This document shows positions 62,749-64,000 of a DNA stretch of 64,000 nt, piece after piece. The stretch lies in the NCBI RefSeq assembly GCF_900120005.1, contig NZ_LT635448.1:248001-312000 (forward strand), read 5' to 3'. Every line of letters starts with the position of its first letter. Within the stretch, counting starts at the first letter, position 1. The position numbers were made by a program, and so were the translations under genes. Source of the DNA: Holdemania sp. Marseille-P2844 (GTDB taxonomy: Bacteria; Bacillota_I; Bacilli_A; Erysipelotrichales; Erysipelotrichaceae). The notes under the pieces are model-generated. The model worked only from the letters and a program-made list of their open reading frames with translations, searched no databases and was not told where the DNA came from.

Positions 62749-63432
62749 ATGAAAAAGTTATTTGCGATCGCTCTGTCTGTTCTGCTTCTGGCCGGCTGCG
62801 CTTCCGCACCGCAGGAATGCCCGCCATGCGCAACTCCGGACGCGGCTGAACCAACGACGGCTGCTCCGGCACCGCTGCCTGAACCACGCGATACGACGAA
62901 GACCTACAAGCCTTCCAAGGATGCGGCGGATGAAGCCTGCACTGCGGAAGTCTGGGCTACCGGCTGCTCCAGCATCAACGTTGACAATCTGACGGAATAC
63001 CTGAACCGCGACGATGTTCTGTACATCGACCTGCGCGATTACAACGACTATGCGAAAAAGCATCTGAGAAACTTTGAAGTTATTCCGTACTTTGCGCTGA
63101 TTTTTGACGAAGCCGCAGGCACGGAAGGCAAGCCGCAGCTGTATGGCGGAACGCTGGAAGAACCAGTCGCTACGTATGAAGAATCCGCAGCGCTGTTAGA
63201 AGCCATGTTCCCGAAGGATAAGACAATCTTCTTAATGTGCCAGTCCGGCGGACGTGTCGCACAGATGATGAAGCTGATGAATTCCTTAGGCTACGACATG
63301 AGCAAGATCTACAATGTCGGCGGCATGGGCCAGTTCACAGATTCCAAGTTTGCTCCATATACGACGGACAACGCGGAAATCGTTCTGGAAGCGACCTATT
63401 CGTTTGAAGGTTTGACACCGGCTACGAAATAA
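62749..63432 (+). CDS. Rhodanese-domain lipoprotein, catalytic Cys present
   Basis: 227 residues. Lipobox LAGC with Cys17, a Cys/Pro/Ala-rich linker, then a rhodanese domain (VLYIDLRDYNDYAKKHL, active loop CQSGGR with Cys164). It resembles the protein at 59850 throughout but keeps the Cys, so it could carry a persulfide. AAAGAGGAAA precedes the start, 23 bases after the flavin lipoprotein gene; one operon. Outside face of the membrane. Confidence 0.85.
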   Translation: MKKLFAIALSVLLLAGCASAPQECPPCATPDAAEPTTAAPAPLPEPRDTTKTYKPSKDAADEACTAEVWATGCSSINVDNLTEYLNRDDVLYIDLRDYNDYAKKHLRNFEVIPYFALIFDEAAGTEGKPQLYGGTLEEPVATYEESAALLEAMFPKDKTIFLMCQSGGRVAQMMKLMNSLGYDMSKIYNVGGMGQFTDSKFAPYTTDNAEIVLEATYSFEGLTPATK

Positions 63433-63451
63433 GCACTTTTTAAACGCAAGG

Positions 63452-63483
63452 AAGCAGCGCCGAATTCAGCGCTGCTTTTTTTG
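63452..63483 (+). terminator. Terminator of the flavin-lipoprotein operon
   Basis: AAGCAGCGC and GCGCTGCTT form a perfect 9-base stem with a run of T. Confidence 0.85.
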
Positions 63484-63517
63484 CGCCGTTTTTACCAATT
63501 CTGGTCGACTGTGCCCG

Positions 63518-63547
63518 TTGTGTACGCCGCTCCAACAATGGTATAAT
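63518..63547 (+). promoter_or_regulatory. Promoter of the Hpt gene
   Basis: TTGTGT, an 18-base spacer and TATAAT. The leader of about 210 bases holds the next hairpin and nothing else I can identify. Confidence 0.6.
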
Positions 63548-63567
63548 AACAATGTTTTTATAACCCG

Positions 63568-63590
63568 CCGGCCGCATGGAAACAGGCCGG
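63568..63590 (+). other. Leader hairpin before the Hpt gene
   Basis: CCGGCC and GGCCGG pair around an 11-base loop, followed by TTTATT; a possible attenuator. Confidence 0.45.
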
Positions 63591-63762
63591 TTTATTAACA
63601 AATACAGAGGAAAACAACGATAGTCTTGATCAGAAGAGGATCTGATTCCAAGGCAGATTCCAGCATGTTTTCCAAGATCCGGCACGCTGGGGCCGGGCGT
63701 TTTGACCGTTGTGATGAGCGGTGAAACGTGGAAGCTTCAAAAAAGAAGGAGGAAATCATCTC

Positions 63763-64000
63763 ATGATGACTGTCGAACAATGCTATACTCAGCTCGGCGG
63801 CGATTACGCGGATATTACTCGGCGGATGGGAACGGACGAACGGGTGATAAAATTTCTGGGTATGCTTTTGCGGGACAACTCGTTTGAACAGCTGAAAACG
63901 GCGCTGGAAAAGGAAGACTATGGGACGGCCTTCCGTGCGGCGCATACTCTGAAGGGAGTGCTGCTGAATTTAAGCCTGACGTCCCAGGCCAAGGTGATCA
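63763..64000 (+). CDS. Histidine-phosphotransfer (Hpt) protein, N-terminal part
   Basis: 79 residues before the window ends, starting at an ATG 10 bases after AAGGAGG. The segment FRAAHTLKGVLLNL is the Hpt phospho-His motif (His near residue 62). Hpt proteins relay phosphate between hybrid kinases and response regulators. Whether it is a free Hpt or the start of a larger protein cannot be seen. No kinase lies next to it in this window. Confidence 0.82.
   Translation, partial: MMTVEQCYTQLGGDYADITRRMGTDERVIKFLGMLLRDNSFEQLKTALEKEDYGTAFRAAHTLKGVLLNLSLTSQAKVI

Overview
The window looks like chromosome from a Gram-positive, single-membrane, sugar-fermenting member of the Firmicutes, most likely a gut commensal of the Erysipelotrichales (Holdemania-like); the exact taxon is inferred from overall character, not from a marker gene. 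Supporting signs are strong AGGAGG ribosome-binding sites, GC-balanced coding sequence, many PTS permeases, CcpA (cre)-like sites, lipoproteins with Gram-positive style lipoboxes, ApbE-type flavin transfer, and the rpmE/tdk/prfA/prmC cluster.

Layout. 1-2.3 kb: the 5' end of an AEC-type permease and a Cache/PAS/GGDEF diguanylate cyclase broken by one missing base. 2.7-13.3 kb: a glycoside locus with an M24-like protein, an M81-like metallohydrolase, an RpiR regulator, a 6-phospho-beta-glucosidase, a PTS EIIBCA, a ceramidase-like hydrolase, a HAD phosphatase and a YczE-type membrane protein. Two near-identical palindromes sit at the same distance from the -10 boxes of the M81 and RpiR genes. 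13.5-17.4 kb: a lone XRE regulator, a HdeD-like membrane protein and an ArsR/permease/thioredoxin cassette with three ArsR-type operators. 17.4-23.4 kb: a minus-strand operon RidA, PTS EIIBC, aminotransferase, EIIA, YheO-type regulator, divergent from a second 6-phospho-beta-glucosidase whose promoter carries a cre site.

23.7-28.6 kb is housekeeping: rpmE, a small membrane protein, tdk, a MATE exporter, prfA, prmC. 28.7-30.2 kb holds small AT-richer secreted or lipoprotein genes of unknown role. 30.4-39.2 kb: an Old Yellow Enzyme family oxidoreductase, CorA, a two-component system followed by a MacB/FtsX-type ABC transporter, an SDR dehydrogenase, a candidate small RNA or leader with C-rich loops, and a metallo-beta-lactamase-fold hydrolase. 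39.3-45.2 kb: DeoR, PfkB kinase, PTS EIIBCA, carboxylesterase and class II aldolase, which together could import a sugar, phosphorylate it twice and split it.

45.3-59.7 kb is a large AT-richer island for a sugar acid such as L-ascorbate. It encodes UlaA/B/C-type PTS proteins, UlaG lactonase, UlaD decarboxylase, two UlaE epimerases, two UlaF/aldolase-like proteins, an Rpe/SgcE-like epimerase, a BtpA/SgcQ protein, a DeoR regulator, a split transketolase, a HAD phosphatase and an unusual cytoplasmic FG-GAP protein. It holds all steps from ascorbate 6-phosphate to the pentose phosphate pool plus duplicated parts that suggest a second substrate.

59.8-63.5 kb is the most system-like cluster of unknown role: an ApbE-type flavin transferase lipoprotein, a lipoprotein ending in a flavinylation-like motif, and two rhodanese-domain lipoproteins (one lacking its catalytic Cys), on two divergent transcripts. 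I read it as a candidate extracytosolic flavin/sulfur redox module. The window ends inside a histidine-phosphotransfer (Hpt) protein gene.
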